The notes beneath the pieces are model-generated. The model saw only the letters and a list, made by a program, of their open reading frames with translations. It did no database searches and was not told the DNA's origin. A stretch of DNA of 64,000 nucleotides from Methylobacterium terricola (GTDB lineage: Bacteria > Pseudomonadota > Alphaproteobacteria > Rhizobiales > Beijerinckiaceae): NCBI RefSeq assembly GCF_006151805.1, contig NZ_VDDA01000005.1, positions 124,001 to 188,000 of the forward strand. The letters are read 5' to 3'. Both the position numbers and the translations under genes were made by a program. Shown piece after piece: positions 26,061 through 34,330 of this stretch. Every line of letters begins with the position of its first letter. Within the stretch, counting starts at the first letter, position 1.

Positions 26061-26945
26061 ATGAAGCTTGTGCGCTGGGGCGAGAGCGGGGCGGAGAAAC
26101 CGGGGCTCGTCGACGGGAGCGGCGCCATCCGCGACCTGTCGGGCGTGATTCGCGACATCGCCGGTCCCTTCCTGGCCGCCGATACCCTGGCGAACCTGCG
26201 GGCGATCGATCCGGCGACCCTGCCCGAGGTGCCGGCCGGCACCCGGCTCGGCCCGTGCGTCGGCCAAGTGCGCAACTTCATCGCCATCGGCCTCAACTAC
26301 GCCGACCATGCCGCCGAGACCGGCTCGCCGATCCCCGCCGAGCCGATCCTGTTCAACAAGGCGCCGTCCTGCATCGTCGGCCCGAACGACGACGTGATCC
26401 TGCCCAAGGGCTCGGCCAAGACCGACTGGGAGGTCGAGCTCGCCATCGTGATCGGCAAGCGCGCGTCCTACGTCCACGCCAACGAGGCGCTGGACTACGT
26501 CGCCGGCTACTGCGTCTGCCACGACGTGTCCGAGCGCGAGTTCCAGCTTGAGCGCGGCGGCACCTGGACCAAGGGCAAGGGCTGCCCGACCTTCGGTCCC
26601 CTCGGCCCCTGGCTGGTCACCCCGGACGAGATCGCCGACGTGCAGAATCTCGGGATGTGGCTCGACGTGAACGGGGAGCGGATGCAGACCGGCTCGACCC
26701 GGACGATGATCTTCGACTGCCGCCAGATCGTCTCCTACCTGTCGCACTTCATGCTGCTCGAGCCCGGCGACGTCATCACCACCGGCACGCCGCCCGGGGT
26801 CGGCATGGGGATGAAGCCGGCCCGCTTCCTGAAGGCCGGCGAGGTCGTCACCCTGGGCATCGAGGGCCTGGGCGAGCAGCGCCAGACGATCGTCGCCTTC
26901 GACGACTGGACCGCCAAGGTCGCGGCGGGAGAGCCGACGAACTGA
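26061..26945 (+). CDS. Fumarylacetoacetate hydrolase (FAH) family protein
   Basis: 294 residues, with GGGAGG 5 bp before the ATG. FAH fold: NFIAIGLNYADHAAETGSPI, LFNKAPSCIVGPNDDVILPK, DWEVELAIVIGKRA (metal-binding E-x-E), CHDVSEREFQ, TKGKGCPTFGPLGPWL and VITTGTPPGVGMG. Members are Mg/Mn-dependent C-C bond hydrolases, decarboxylases or isomerases on acylpyruvates and 2-oxo acids; naming as ureidoglycolate lyase is often an annotation artefact. No pathway gene adjoins it, so the substrate is open. Confidence 0.85.
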   Translation: MKLVRWGESGAEKPGLVDGSGAIRDLSGVIRDIAGPFLAADTLANLRAIDPATLPEVPAGTRLGPCVGQVRNFIAIGLNYADHAAETGSPIPAEPILFNKAPSCIVGPNDDVILPKGSAKTDWEVELAIVIGKRASYVHANEALDYVAGYCVCHDVSEREFQLERGGTWTKGKGCPTFGPLGPWLVTPDEIADVQNLGMWLDVNGERMQTGSTRTMIFDCRQIVSYLSHFMLLEPGDVITTGTPPGVGMGMKPARFLKAGEVVTLGIEGLGEQRQTIVAFDDWTAKVAAGEPTN

Positions 26946-26952
26946 CGCGGCG

Positions 26953-27050
26953 GCGCCGTTCGACGAAGCGGCGGCCGGTTCGTCGAACGACAGGCGGCAC
27001 GAAGGCTTGGCGCCCCGCCCGATGGCTCCCGGACGATGCGCCAAGCCGGG
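26953..27050 (+). repeat. Dispersed repeat family A, copy 4
   Basis: TTCGACGAAGCGGCGGCCGG then TTCGTCGAA forms the core palindrome, followed by a second stem: GGCTTGGCGC (27004-27013) perfectly complementary to GCGCCAAGCC (27038-27047). It fills the gap before the response-regulator gene. Confidence 0.6.
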
Positions 27051-27091
27051 CCGGCGCTGCGGCCATGGGCCCGGTTCGAGAGGAGGAATCC

Positions 27092-27718
27092 ATGAGCGTG
27101 CTCGTCGTCGATGATCATCCGATCGTGCTGCAGGGCTGCCGCCGGGTGCTGGAGGATGCCGGCGTCGAGACCGTGCACGAGGCCACCGGCATCGCCGCCG
27201 GCTATCGCCGCTTCCGCCGCCACCGTCCCGAGATCGTCGTGGCCGACCTGACCTTCCAGGGCGCCGCCCTGAGCGGCCTCGCGCTGATCCGGCGGATCCG
27301 CTCGGTCGCGCCGGGGACCCGGATCCTGGTCTTCAGCATGCACGACGATCCGGAGATCGCGGCGCGCGCCCTCGAGAGCGGGGCGGCGGGCTACGTGCTC
27401 AAGGACACCGCCTCGTCGGAGCTCCACCTCGCCTTCGAGCGGGTGCGCGACGGCGGCACCTACGTGGCGCCGTCGCTCGCCGCCGAGGTCGCGCGGCTGC
27501 GCTGCGAGGCGCCGGCCGGGCCTCCCCTCACCCCGCGCGAGCGCCAGATCCTCGAGCGGCTCGGCGCCGGCCGCTCGCACGGCGCGATCGCCGAGGAGCT
27601 GGGCCTCAGCTACAAGACCATCGCCAATGCCTGCACGCAGCTGCGCCGCAAGCTCGGCGCCCGCACGCTCGCTGACCTGATCCGCATCGCCCTGCGGGAG
27701 GCGACGCGGGCCTCCTGA
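27092..27718 (+). CDS. NarL/FixJ-type response regulator
   Basis: 208 residues; AGGAGG lies 5 bp before the ATG. Receiver domain 1-120 with Asp7/Asp8 (VVDDHPIV), phosphoacceptor Asp52 (VVADLTF), Ser82 region (FSMHDD) and Lys104 (YVLKD). LuxR-type HTH at about 146-200: LTPRERQILERLGAGRSHGA, GLSYKTIANACTQLRRKLG. No kinase is adjacent, so the partner is encoded elsewhere. It probably controls transcription on phosphorylation; targets are not visible. Confidence 0.88.
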   Translation: MSVLVVDDHPIVLQGCRRVLEDAGVETVHEATGIAAGYRRFRRHRPEIVVADLTFQGAALSGLALIRRIRSVAPGTRILVFSMHDDPEIAARALESGAAGYVLKDTASSELHLAFERVRDGGTYVAPSLAAEVARLRCEAPAGPPLTPRERQILERLGAGRSHGAIAEELGLSYKTIANACTQLRRKLGARTLADLIRIALREATRAS

Positions 27719-27960
27719 CGGCAGGCCTCCCGTGCAAGGCGCGCCGCGCCGGCCGAACCTTGGCCGCAAGATGGCGCCGGGCCCGGCCGCCCCGCAATCC
27801 GGCTCGACCTGCGAAGACAGTTAACGAATGTAAACCTCGGCAATCGGCCAGACCAAGGGGCCCGAATATACGCAAGATTATCTTGTTTTTCACTGTTCCA
27901 TAATGTCGCCTTCTTCGGTTTTATGTTGCGCCCCGTCAAGCAACAAAATGGGAATGCGAA

Positions 27961-28326
27961 ATGGTTTCGATGGCAAAGCTGGCGATCATTGGTCTCGCGG
28001 TAGCAGGTTCCGTGGGAGCGACCCTACAAGCCAGCACGCCCGCCGAAGCCCAGTCCGGTGCCGCCTCGTGGTATGGCCCCGGATTTCAGGGCCGGCGCAC
28101 TGCGAATGGCGAGCGCTTCAACACGCACGCCTTCACGGCGGCGCATCGCCGCCTCCCCTTCGGCACCCGGATCCGCGTGACCAACACGACGAATGGCCGC
28201 TCGGTCGTGGTGCGCATCAACGACCGCGGCCCCTATGTCGGCGGCCGGGTGATCGACCTGTCCCAGGCCTCCGCCCGGGCGATCGGCATGTCGGGCGTCG
28301 CCCGGGTGCGCCTCAGCCGGCTGTGA
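27961..28326 (+). CDS. RlpA-like double-psi beta-barrel protein
   Basis: 121 residues. Signal peptide ([18 protein letters not shown], cleavage near PAEAQ), then the RlpA core: [56 protein letters not shown] and a terminal ARVRL. It matches the minimal single-domain RlpA/expansin-like barrel with conserved Asp in NDRGP; no SPOR domain. Periplasmic; relatives bind or cleave denuded peptidoglycan. A GGGA site lies about 8 bp upstream; a second ATG three codons in is possible. Confidence 0.82.
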   Translation: MVSMAKLAIIGLAVAGSVGATLQASTPAEAQSGAASWYGPGFQGRRTANGERFNTHAFTAAHRRLPFGTRIRVTNTTNGRSVVVRINDRGPYVGGRVIDLSQASARAIGMSGVARVRLSRL

Positions 28327-28742
28327 CGTCACGTCCGGAAGATCGTACGCTGCCCCGGTTGATCGCTTCGCGACGCCGCAAGCCGCCCTGCGACGCCATC
28401 GGTCGGGTCTCGTAACGGCCTTCGGCGCGCGAGAGGGCCCTCGCCCCCGGCCGGCCCCGCGCCGCTCCTGGGGCGCCGGGTCTCGCGCCCAGCGCGACCG
28501 GTCCGGCGGCGACGCCGCCCGGACGCATCGGTGGCAGTCCAGGGACAGTCGAAGACCGGCATCCCGGTGCCGCGCCGGCCGATCGACACGGCGCGATCTC
28601 AAGAAGATCCCGAGAGACAACTTGCCCGGGGCCGTAGATATGCTAAAGCTTCGCTAAGGTCGCGCTTACACATTCCGGCCAGGATTGTCTGGCCTGTACC
28701 CCTCCCCCTCCCCCTCCCCATCCGCTTTCCCGGAGAGACGAC
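28327..28742. other. Intergenic region, 416 bp
   Basis: No gene supported. A pyrimidine tract with three CCCCTC-like units lies at 28698-28722, just before the ribosome site of the next gene. The segment GCTAAAGCTTCGCTAAGG at about 28639 is an imperfect direct repeat. Nothing else is recognised. Confidence 0.4.
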
Positions 28743-28982
28743 GTGCTCCTGCGCTCCAGCCTCATCCTCATCCTCACTGCGGGGGCCGCCTGCGCCCAGC
28801 CTGCCCTGGTCGACCGCGCGACGCTCAAGCAGCACTGCACCAGCGACTATCTCACCTATTGCGGCAACCTCCCGCCGGACGGGCCCGAGGTGCAGGCCTG
28901 CTTCCGCCAGAACAAGGCCAAGCTGTCGCCGGACTGCCAGGCCGCGATCACCGGTTACGTGAAGGCGCAGCGCCGGGGCTGA
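28743..28982 (+). CDS. Small periplasmic cysteine-rich-repeat protein
   Basis: 79 residues from a GTG; GGAGA lies 7 bp upstream. Signal peptide LLRSSLILILTAGAACAQ. The mature part holds one Cys-rich-repeat unit: Cys32, Cys40, Cys53 and Cys65 in LKQHCTSDYLTYCGNLPPDG, EVQACFRQNKAKLSPDC and QAAITGYV. The EV-x-ACF-x-x-N-x-x-x-LSP-x-C pattern is that of GLG1-like cysteine-rich repeats found in small exported proteobacterial proteins. Function unknown; two disulfides are likely. Confidence 0.68.
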   Translation: MLLRSSLILILTAGAACAQPALVDRATLKQHCTSDYLTYCGNLPPDGPEVQACFRQNKAKLSPDCQAAITGYVKAQRRG

Positions 28983-29456
28983 CGACGGTCCCGGGCAGCC
29001 GCATCACGATCGCGCGAGGCACGTCGAGGGCGGGACAGGCGGCGCATCTCTCGCCCGGTCCCGTGGGCTGCCGGCGCGCAGGTCGGCCCGGTCCGCGGCA
29101 GGACCCTCGCAAAATCATTGCGCGCCAATGAATATTTGTGTCGGCATCTTCTGCTGAAGGCGCCTTGCCGTTCCCAGGCAGTCCCGACACATCCGAAGGT
29201 CGAACAAGGGCTCTCCCGTTCCTCCCCGGCAGCTTTCCCCGCGACGAGATCGCGTTCCATCGACCCGCGACGACCGTCGCGCGCGAGATCTGTCCTTACG
29301 GAAGTGACATTCATCGCCTTGTGATCTATCATAGGTTTTATTTCCTATGTGTAGAATACGCCAGCAGCTTGGCGAGATTCGCGATCCGGTGACGGATGGG
29401 GATATTTTCGTATTCATCGTCCGATAACATTCGCGGCGCATCGTCCCGGGCACGTG
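28983..29456. other. Intergenic region, 474 bp
   Basis: No gene supported. CATAGG (29330-29335) and CCTATG (29344-29349) form a small A/T-rich hairpin about 110 bp before the chemoreceptor gene; this segment is A/T-rich for the window and probably holds its promoter, though no consensus boxes stand out. Confidence 0.4.
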
Positions 29457-30950
29457 ATGCCAGAGACCAACGCCGTGTCCTTTCTCCTCTCGAGCCACGC
29501 CGCACTGCTCGCGGCCGTCGATCGGTCGCAAGGCCGGATCGAGTTCGACCCGTCCGGGACGATCCTGGACGCGAACGCGTCGTTCCTGGCCCTGACCGGC
29601 TACGCCCTCGACGAGCTCAAGGGCCGGCATCACAGCCTCCTGGTGCCCGAGGCCGAGCGGTCGACCCCGGATTACATCGCGTTCTGGGACGGCCTGCGGC
29701 AGGGCCGGTTCGAGACGCGCGAGTTCCGCCGCATCGCCAAGGACGGGCGGTCGATCTGGATCCAGGCGTGCTACAACCCGGTGCTCGATCGCCGCGGCCG
29801 TGTCGCCCGGGTGGTGAAGCTCGCCACCGACATCACCGCCCGCAAGGAGCGCGACGCCTACCTGGCCGGCCAGATCGCGGCCCTCGACCGCTCGCAGGCG
29901 GTGATCCACTTCACGCCCGCGGGCGTGATCACCGAGGCCAATGCCGTCTTCCTGAAGGCGCTGGGTTATACCCGCGACGAGGTCGTCGGGCGCCATCACG
30001 GCCTGTTCGTCCCCGAATCCGAGCGGACGAGCCCCGATTACGCGGTGTTCTGGCAGGGGCTGGCCGAGGGTCGCCATCAGGCCGGCGAGTTCCACCGCAT
30101 CGGCAAGGCCGGCCGGGACGTGTGGATCTTCGGGGCCTACAACCCGGTGCTCGACCCCGAGGGCAAGGTCTGCGCGGTGGTCAAGTTCGCCACCGACATC
30201 ACCCGGCAGGTGCTCGACCGCCAGCGCCGGAGCGCCGGCCAGAGCGCGATCGAGGCCGACATCGCGGCGATCACCGTCGCGGTCTCGGACGTCTCGGAGC
30301 AGGCCCGCGCCACCACCGGGCAGACGGTCCAGACCTCCGGCAACGTCGAGGCGGTGGCTGCCGGCACGGAGGAGTTCGCCGCCTCGATCGCCGAGCTCGG
30401 CCGCCACGCCGAGGATGCCCGCTCGGCCTCCGACGCGGCGGTGCGCAAGGCCCAGGATGCCGGCGACATCGTCGCGAGCCTGACGCAGGCCGCCCATCGG
30501 ATCGGCGAGGCGGTGTCGCTGATCCGCTCCATCGCCGACCAGACCAACCTTCTGGCGCTCAACGCCACCATCGAGGCGGCCCGCGCCGGCGCCGCCGGCC
30601 GCGGCTTCGCGGTCGTCGCCGCCGAGGTCAAGGCGCTCGCCGGCCAGTCGGCCCGGGCGACTCAGGAGATCGGGACGCAGATCGACGCCGTCCAGGGCGC
30701 GACCACCGCCGCGGTGACGGCGATCGAGGCGATCGTCGCCGCCATCGGCCACGTGAGCGAGATCTCGGTCGAGGTGTCCTCCGCCATCACCCAGCAGGCG
30801 GCCGTGACCCGCGACATGTCGGCCAACATGCAGAACGCCGCCCAGAACGTCGCCGCGGTGCGCCGGAACATGGAGCGCATCACCGGCTCGGCCGGCGACG
30901 TCGACGCCTCGATCCGCAAGGTCGCGCAGGCGGCCAGAGCCCTGCTGTAG
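29457..30950 (+). CDS. Soluble PAS-PAS methyl-accepting chemotaxis protein
   Basis: 497 residues, no membrane segment. Two tandem PAS-PAC modules at about 20-125 and 140-247, each with a GY-x-x-DE-x-x-GRHH-x-x-x-VPE block ([36 protein letters not shown]) and ending [10 protein letters not shown] or [10 protein letters not shown]. The signalling domain follows, with hairpin tip [18 protein letters not shown] and [20 protein letters not shown]. The paired PAS layout resembles Aer/BdlA-like energy or redox receptors, some of which bind heme or FAD; cofactor not proven here. Cytoplasmic receptor that controls CheA. A GTG three bases upstream is an alternative start. Confidence 0.9.
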   Translation: MPETNAVSFLLSSHAALLAAVDRSQGRIEFDPSGTILDANASFLALTGYALDELKGRHHSLLVPEAERSTPDYIAFWDGLRQGRFETREFRRIAKDGRSIWIQACYNPVLDRRGRVARVVKLATDITARKERDAYLAGQIAALDRSQAVIHFTPAGVITEANAVFLKALGYTRDEVVGRHHGLFVPESERTSPDYAVFWQGLAEGRHQAGEFHRIGKAGRDVWIFGAYNPVLDPEGKVCAVVKFATDITRQVLDRQRRSAGQSAIEADIAAITVAVSDVSEQARATTGQTVQTSGNVEAVAAGTEEFAASIAELGRHAEDARSASDAAVRKAQDAGDIVASLTQAAHRIGEAVSLIRSIADQTNLLALNATIEAARAGAAGRGFAVVAAEVKALAGQSARATQEIGTQIDAVQGATTAAVTAIEAIVAAIGHVSEISVEVSSAITQQAAVTRDMSANMQNAAQNVAAVRRNMERITGSAGDVDASIRKVAQAARALL

Positions 30951-30969
30951 GGAGATCCTCCTTCGGGCG

Positions 30970-31059
30970 AGGCCCCGCTCCGGGTCGTGCTCCCGGCCTT
31001 CGATCGGGCCGGATCGTCTGCGACGGCCCCGGCGCCCGCTTCGCCGGACGATGCTCTAG
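30970..31059 (-). repeat. Dispersed repeat family A, copy 3
   Basis: On the minus strand it begins CTAGAGCATCGTCCGGCGAA and continues through a core palindrome (GGCGAAGCGG against CCGTCG) into a G/C-rich second half. It aligns along its length with copies 1 and 2. The first TAG is used as the stop codon of the short frame at 31056-31133. Confidence 0.6.
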
Positions 31060-31133
31060 GCGCTGAGCCCGAGCAGCACCACGAGGGCGATGCCGAGGGC
31101 GAGGCACGAGGCAGCGGCGAGCAGGACGGGCAT
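31056..31133 (-). CDS. Candidate 25-residue single-pass membrane peptide
   Basis: A short minus-strand frame encodes MPVLLAAASCLALGIALVV followed by LLGLSA, almost entirely hydrophobic. A perfect GGAGG lies 7 bp before the ATG. The stop codon comes from the conserved TAG of repeat A copy 3. It could be a small inner-membrane peptide of the kind that modulates larger membrane complexes. No homologue is known to me; the ribosome site and the strictly hydrophobic composition are the only evidence. Confidence 0.45.
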   Translation of the reverse strand: MPVLLAAASCLALGIALVVLLGLSA

Positions 31134-31467
31134 CCGATGACCTCCGAGGGAGCGACGACGCAGCCCTCCTAGCCGCGGAGTGAGGCCGCTCCGTGACGAT
31201 GGGGCAGAACCGCGCTGGCGACAGGACCGCTTCGGGAAGGACGGCGCGGTCTTGGTCCCCGGAAGGAGCGCGGCCGATCCAATCTCGTTGCCGCGGCCGA
31301 ACGGCGTAGTCCGCCACCGCCGAAAGCGCTTCGCCTTCCCCGATTCGACAAGGTGGCCCGGCTCCCGGCCCGTGCTCTGATCGCATCCTGCGTGCAGGAC
31401 CGCGAGCGACGGTGCGGCGCCCGCTCGGCCGGGAGCGGCCAACGAAGTCGGACCAGCGAGGACGGAA
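31134..31467. other. Intergenic region, 334 bp
   Basis: Lies between the divergent short membrane peptide and the glycosyltransferase gene. No gene, repeat or clear promoter is recognised. Confidence 0.4.
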
Positions 31468-32490
31468 ATGCCGAGTGTCGACGTCATCATCCCGTGCTAC
31501 CGCTACGCGGATTTCCTCGCCGAGAGCGTCGGCAGCGTGCTCGCCACCGAGGAATGCGACGTCCGCGTCCTGATCCTCGACGACGCCTCGCCCGACCACA
31601 CGCCGGACGTCGCCGAGGCCCTGCGCCGGGCCGACAGCCGGGTGGAATACGTCCGGCACGCGACCAATCACGGTCACATCGCCACCTACAACGAGGGCCT
31701 GGCCTGGGCGCGGGCGGAATGCCTGCTGCTGCTGTCGGCCGACGATTTCGTCACGCCCGGCGCCCTGTCGCGGGCGGCCCACCTCCTGCACGAGCGCCAG
31801 GACCTGACCATGGCCTACGGGCCGTTCCTGAGCGTCGAGGAGGGCCGGCCCCGCCCGGCGATGCCGTCGGCGGACCGCGATGCCGCCCACGTCGTCTACG
31901 ACACGCGGCAGTTCTTCGCCCTCAACCGCGTCATCAACCCGATCCACACCTCGACGGCGGTGGTGCGCACCGCGGTCCAGCACCGGGTCGGCGGCTACAG
32001 GCCGGAGCTGACCCATTCCGGCGACCAGGAGATGTGGCTGCGGCTGGCGCTTCGCGGGCCGGTCGCCCGGATCGACCGGCCGCAGGGCGTGTGGCGCCAG
32101 CACGGCAGCAACATGTCGTCGTACTACTACGAGGAGATGCTGCGCGACATCGACCAGCGCCGACGGATGTTCGATAGCGTCTTCGACGATCCCGAGGCGG
32201 CCTGCATCGCCGACATGAAGGCGGAGATGCGGCTCGGTCTCGCCATGTCGGCCGTGCGGCATGCCAGCCAGCCCTTCGACCGGGGCGACGTCGCCGGCGC
32301 GCGGGCCATGATGGCGCAGGCCGCCGGCATCAGCCCGGCGGTGCGCCGCACGCGGGTCTGGTGGCTGCAGCGCGCCAAGATGGCGATGGGCCCGCGCGCC
32401 TGGCAGGCGATGCGCCCGGTGATCACCCGGCGGCTCGGCCTCTCGCTCGGCCGCTTCGTCACGCCGATCGAGAGGCCGGACGCGGTCTGA
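31468..32490 (+). CDS. Family 2 glycosyltransferase
   Basis: 340 residues. GT-A fold: VDVIIPCYRYADFLAESVGS at the N-terminus, LILDDASPDHT (nucleotide binding), HATNHGHIATYNEGLAWA, and LLLSADDFVTPG as the metal-binding DxD-type motif near residue 92. Later GGYRPELTHSGDQEMWLRLA contains the catalytic-base region. GAGGA lies before the ATG. No membrane segment is evident; probable cytoplasmic transfer of a sugar from an NDP-sugar in surface glycan or protein glycosylation. A second GT2 gene follows at 33092. Acceptor unknown. Confidence 0.85.
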   Translation: MPSVDVIIPCYRYADFLAESVGSVLATEECDVRVLILDDASPDHTPDVAEALRRADSRVEYVRHATNHGHIATYNEGLAWARAECLLLLSADDFVTPGALSRAAHLLHERQDLTMAYGPFLSVEEGRPRPAMPSADRDAAHVVYDTRQFFALNRVINPIHTSTAVVRTAVQHRVGGYRPELTHSGDQEMWLRLALRGPVARIDRPQGVWRQHGSNMSSYYYEEMLRDIDQRRRMFDSVFDDPEAACIADMKAEMRLGLAMSAVRHASQPFDRGDVAGARAMMAQAAGISPAVRRTRVWWLQRAKMAMGPRAWQAMRPVITRRLGLSLGRFVTPIERPDAV

Positions 32491-32509
32491 CGGTCGTGCC
32501 GTCCGGCCC

Positions 32510-32722
32510 TCAGGCCCCGGCCTGACGGCGGCTGGCGGCCTCGTGCGCGGCCGGCGCGGCCGGGCGCTTCGGGAACGGGATGATCTGGCAGTGGCTCTCC
32601 GGCACCACGGCCTCGCGCCGGCGGGCCGAGCGTTCCACGGCGGAGGCGATCGCCAGCATCGCGCGCGGGGAATAGCCGCGACGGCGCAGCCAAGCCGGGA
32701 TCGGGGAGTAGCGAGTCGTCAT
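32510..32722 (-). CDS. Small hypothetical protein
   Basis: 70 residues from the ATG at 32722 (MTTRYSPIPAWLRRRGYSPR). Basic, with a helical stretch AMLAIASAVERSARRREAVV and a Pro/Ala-rich tail. No signal peptide, membrane segment or recognised domain. It lies antisense between two glycosyltransferase genes. The composition is less biased than typical antisense frames in this window, which is the main reason to list it; it may still be spurious. Confidence 0.35.
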   Translation of the reverse strand: MTTRYSPIPAWLRRRGYSPRAMLAIASAVERSARRREAVVPESHCQIIPFPKRPAAPAAHEAASRRQAGA

Positions 32723-33091
32723 GGTCCGTGAGCCGATGCAGGTGGGCGACGGCGTTAGTTCAAACATGGATGCCGGGTGCGGGAAACGCCGCTGCGTCCC
32801 AATCTCTTGTCCCAGAATCCCAAGGCGGCGGATCGACCCCGGGACCCGCCTTGAAGGCCGGCGCCGCCGCCACAGGTGCCTTCGCCCCGCCCGGGTTGCG
32901 CCCCTGAGGCCGCCTTCGGTACCGGCCGCCTCCCCCCTTCGCGGTAGCGCTCCCTAAGCCCTCGGCCGGTGCCGGGGAGCACCGGAAGGCGCGGCTCTCG
33001 GTCCGGTTCGGCGCTGGTAAGCAAGGAGGCAGGCCGGCGCTTCCCCTGGCGTCCGACCCCGCCCTCGCGCCCGACCCCGGATCATCCCGCC
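32723..33091. other. Intergenic region, 369 bp
   Basis: No gene supported. CGGGAAACGCC at 32779 also occurs at 5440, each followed by ATCTCTTG at a different distance; this may be a fragment of another dispersed repeat. Nothing else is recognised. Confidence 0.35.
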
Positions 33092-34042
33092 ATGGCCCCG
33101 CTCGTCTCCCCCTGCGCCTCCCTCTCCATCGTGATCCCGCTCTACCAGAAGGCGGACGTGATCGGTCACACCGTCGAGGCAGTCCTGCGCCAGACCTTCG
33201 AGCGGTTCGAGCTGATCGTCGTCGACGACGGCTCGACCGATGGCGGCGGCGACGTCGTCGCGGCCTTCGCTGATCCGCGCATCCGCCTGATCCGCCAGGC
33301 CAATGCCGGCAGCGCCGCGGCGCGCAACCGCGGCGTCGCGGCGTCGCGGCACGACTGGATCGCCTTCCTCGATGCCGACGATCTCTGGGCCGGACGGCAC
33401 CTCGAGAACCTCCAGGCGGCGGCCTCCCGCGGCGACGCAGTGGCGGTGTTCGCCAACCACCTGCTGGCGAGCCGCGCCGCGCCGGTGATGAGGGCGGCCA
33501 TCCCCGACCAGCGCGTCGACGACGTCTTCGCCTTCCTGCTCGCCACCTACCCCTACGCGGTGCATTCGAGCAGCGTGCTGGTGGAGCGCGCGGCCTTGCT
33601 CCGGGCCGGCCTGTTCCCGGTCGGTGCCGTGATGGGCGAGGATACCGACACCTGGTGCCGCCTCGCCCTCGAAGGGCCGTTCCGCTACGTCGCCGAGCCG
33701 ACCGCGGTCTACCGCGACGGCCACCCGACCAGCATGCTCGCCCAGCAGATGCGCAAGCGCCCGCTGCCGCCGCCCTTCGACCGCACGCTCACCGCCCTCC
33801 TGCGGCACGGCGCGGTCCCGGCCCCGCTGGTGCGCTCCGCGGACCGCTACCGCAACTTCCTGATGCTCGAATACGCCCGCCAGCTCCTCGATGTCGGCGA
33901 CCCCGACACCGCGCGGGACACCTTGCGCCGGCATTGCCGCCTCGCCGACGATCCCGTGCGCTATGCCAAGCGCTTCCTGCGGACGTGGTCGTTCGGCCAT
34001 CGCCTCTACGCGCTGTCGCGGCAATGGGTGCCGTCGCGGTAA
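33092..34042 (+). CDS. Family 2 glycosyltransferase
   Basis: 316 residues from the ATG at 33092. GT-A hallmarks: LSIVIPLYQKADVIGHTVEA, LIVVDDGSTDGGGDVV, RQANAGSAAARNRGVAAS and WIAFLDADDLWAGRHLENL with the DxD motif near residue 97; VMGEDTDTWCRLALEGPF holds the ED catalytic-base region. The start has no strong ribosome site. Same family as 31468-32490 but not a close duplicate. Probably part of the same glycan-building set; acceptor unknown. Confidence 0.85.
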   Translation: MAPLVSPCASLSIVIPLYQKADVIGHTVEAVLRQTFERFELIVVDDGSTDGGGDVVAAFADPRIRLIRQANAGSAAARNRGVAASRHDWIAFLDADDLWAGRHLENLQAAASRGDAVAVFANHLLASRAAPVMRAAIPDQRVDDVFAFLLATYPYAVHSSSVLVERAALLRAGLFPVGAVMGEDTDTWCRLALEGPFRYVAEPTAVYRDGHPTSMLAQQMRKRPLPPPFDRTLTALLRHGAVPAPLVRSADRYRNFLMLEYARQLLDVGDPDTARDTLRRHCRLADDPVRYAKRFLRTWSFGHRLYALSRQWVPSR

Positions 34043-34100
34043 AAGACAGCGCGCGTCCACGCTGCCTGCCCGAGCGGGCGACACCGTCGATGCCGCTGCG

Positions 34101-34145
34101 CGTCGTCCCGGGGTGTCGCCTCCGGTTGGGTCCCGGGGTGACGAT
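34101..34145. repeat. Dispersed repeat family B, copy 3
   Basis: CGTCGTCCCGGGG (34101-34113) and CCCGGGGTGACGATGG (from 34132) are inverted halves of a family B unit with a diverged centre. It lies downstream of the second glycosyltransferase gene. Confidence 0.5.
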
Positions 34146-34224
34146 GGCGGGTGCGAGACCCGTCCTGCCGCATCGCCGGCGACCGGTCCCGCCGAACGTC
34201 GGGAAAATTCCCGGTAGCCCAGGC

Positions 34225-34273
34225 AACCTGTCCCAATTGACGGACAGCAACCTGTCTGCATAATCGGACAGGT
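34225..34273 (+). promoter_or_regulatory. Promoter inside two tandem 24-bp operator-like repeats
   Basis: Unit 1 (34225-34248) and unit 2 (34249-34273) both start AACCTGTC and end GGACAG. In each, the CCTGTC and GACAGG-type arms form a dyad: CTGTCC/GGACAG in unit 1 (8-bp spacer) and ACCTGTC/GACAGGT in unit 2 (10-bp spacer). A sigma-70-type promoter is embedded: TTGACG (34237-34242), 16-bp spacer, CATAAT (34259-34264). The arrangement suggests repression by the adjacent GntR-family protein. Confidence 0.7.
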
Positions 34274-34330
34274 GAGCGCCGGCGGATGACCGCGGACGGC
34301 TCATGCAAGCCACGAGCCAGGGATGGCCCC

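Noticed and set aside
24339..27044. A 901-codon minus-strand frame covering the porin gene and the region upstream
   Set aside because: Only the last 432 codons encode the FadL-type porin; the N-terminal part is antisense to the FAH gene and is not protein-like.
28698..28722. Pyrimidine tract with three CCCCTC-like units
   Set aside because: Short and imperfect; no evidence that it is more than a local low-complexity stretch before a ribosome site.
5436..32800. Shared CGGGAAACGCC followed by ATCTCTTG at 5440 and 32779
   Set aside because: Only 11 and 8 matching bases with different spacing; too short to claim a repeat family without a genome search.
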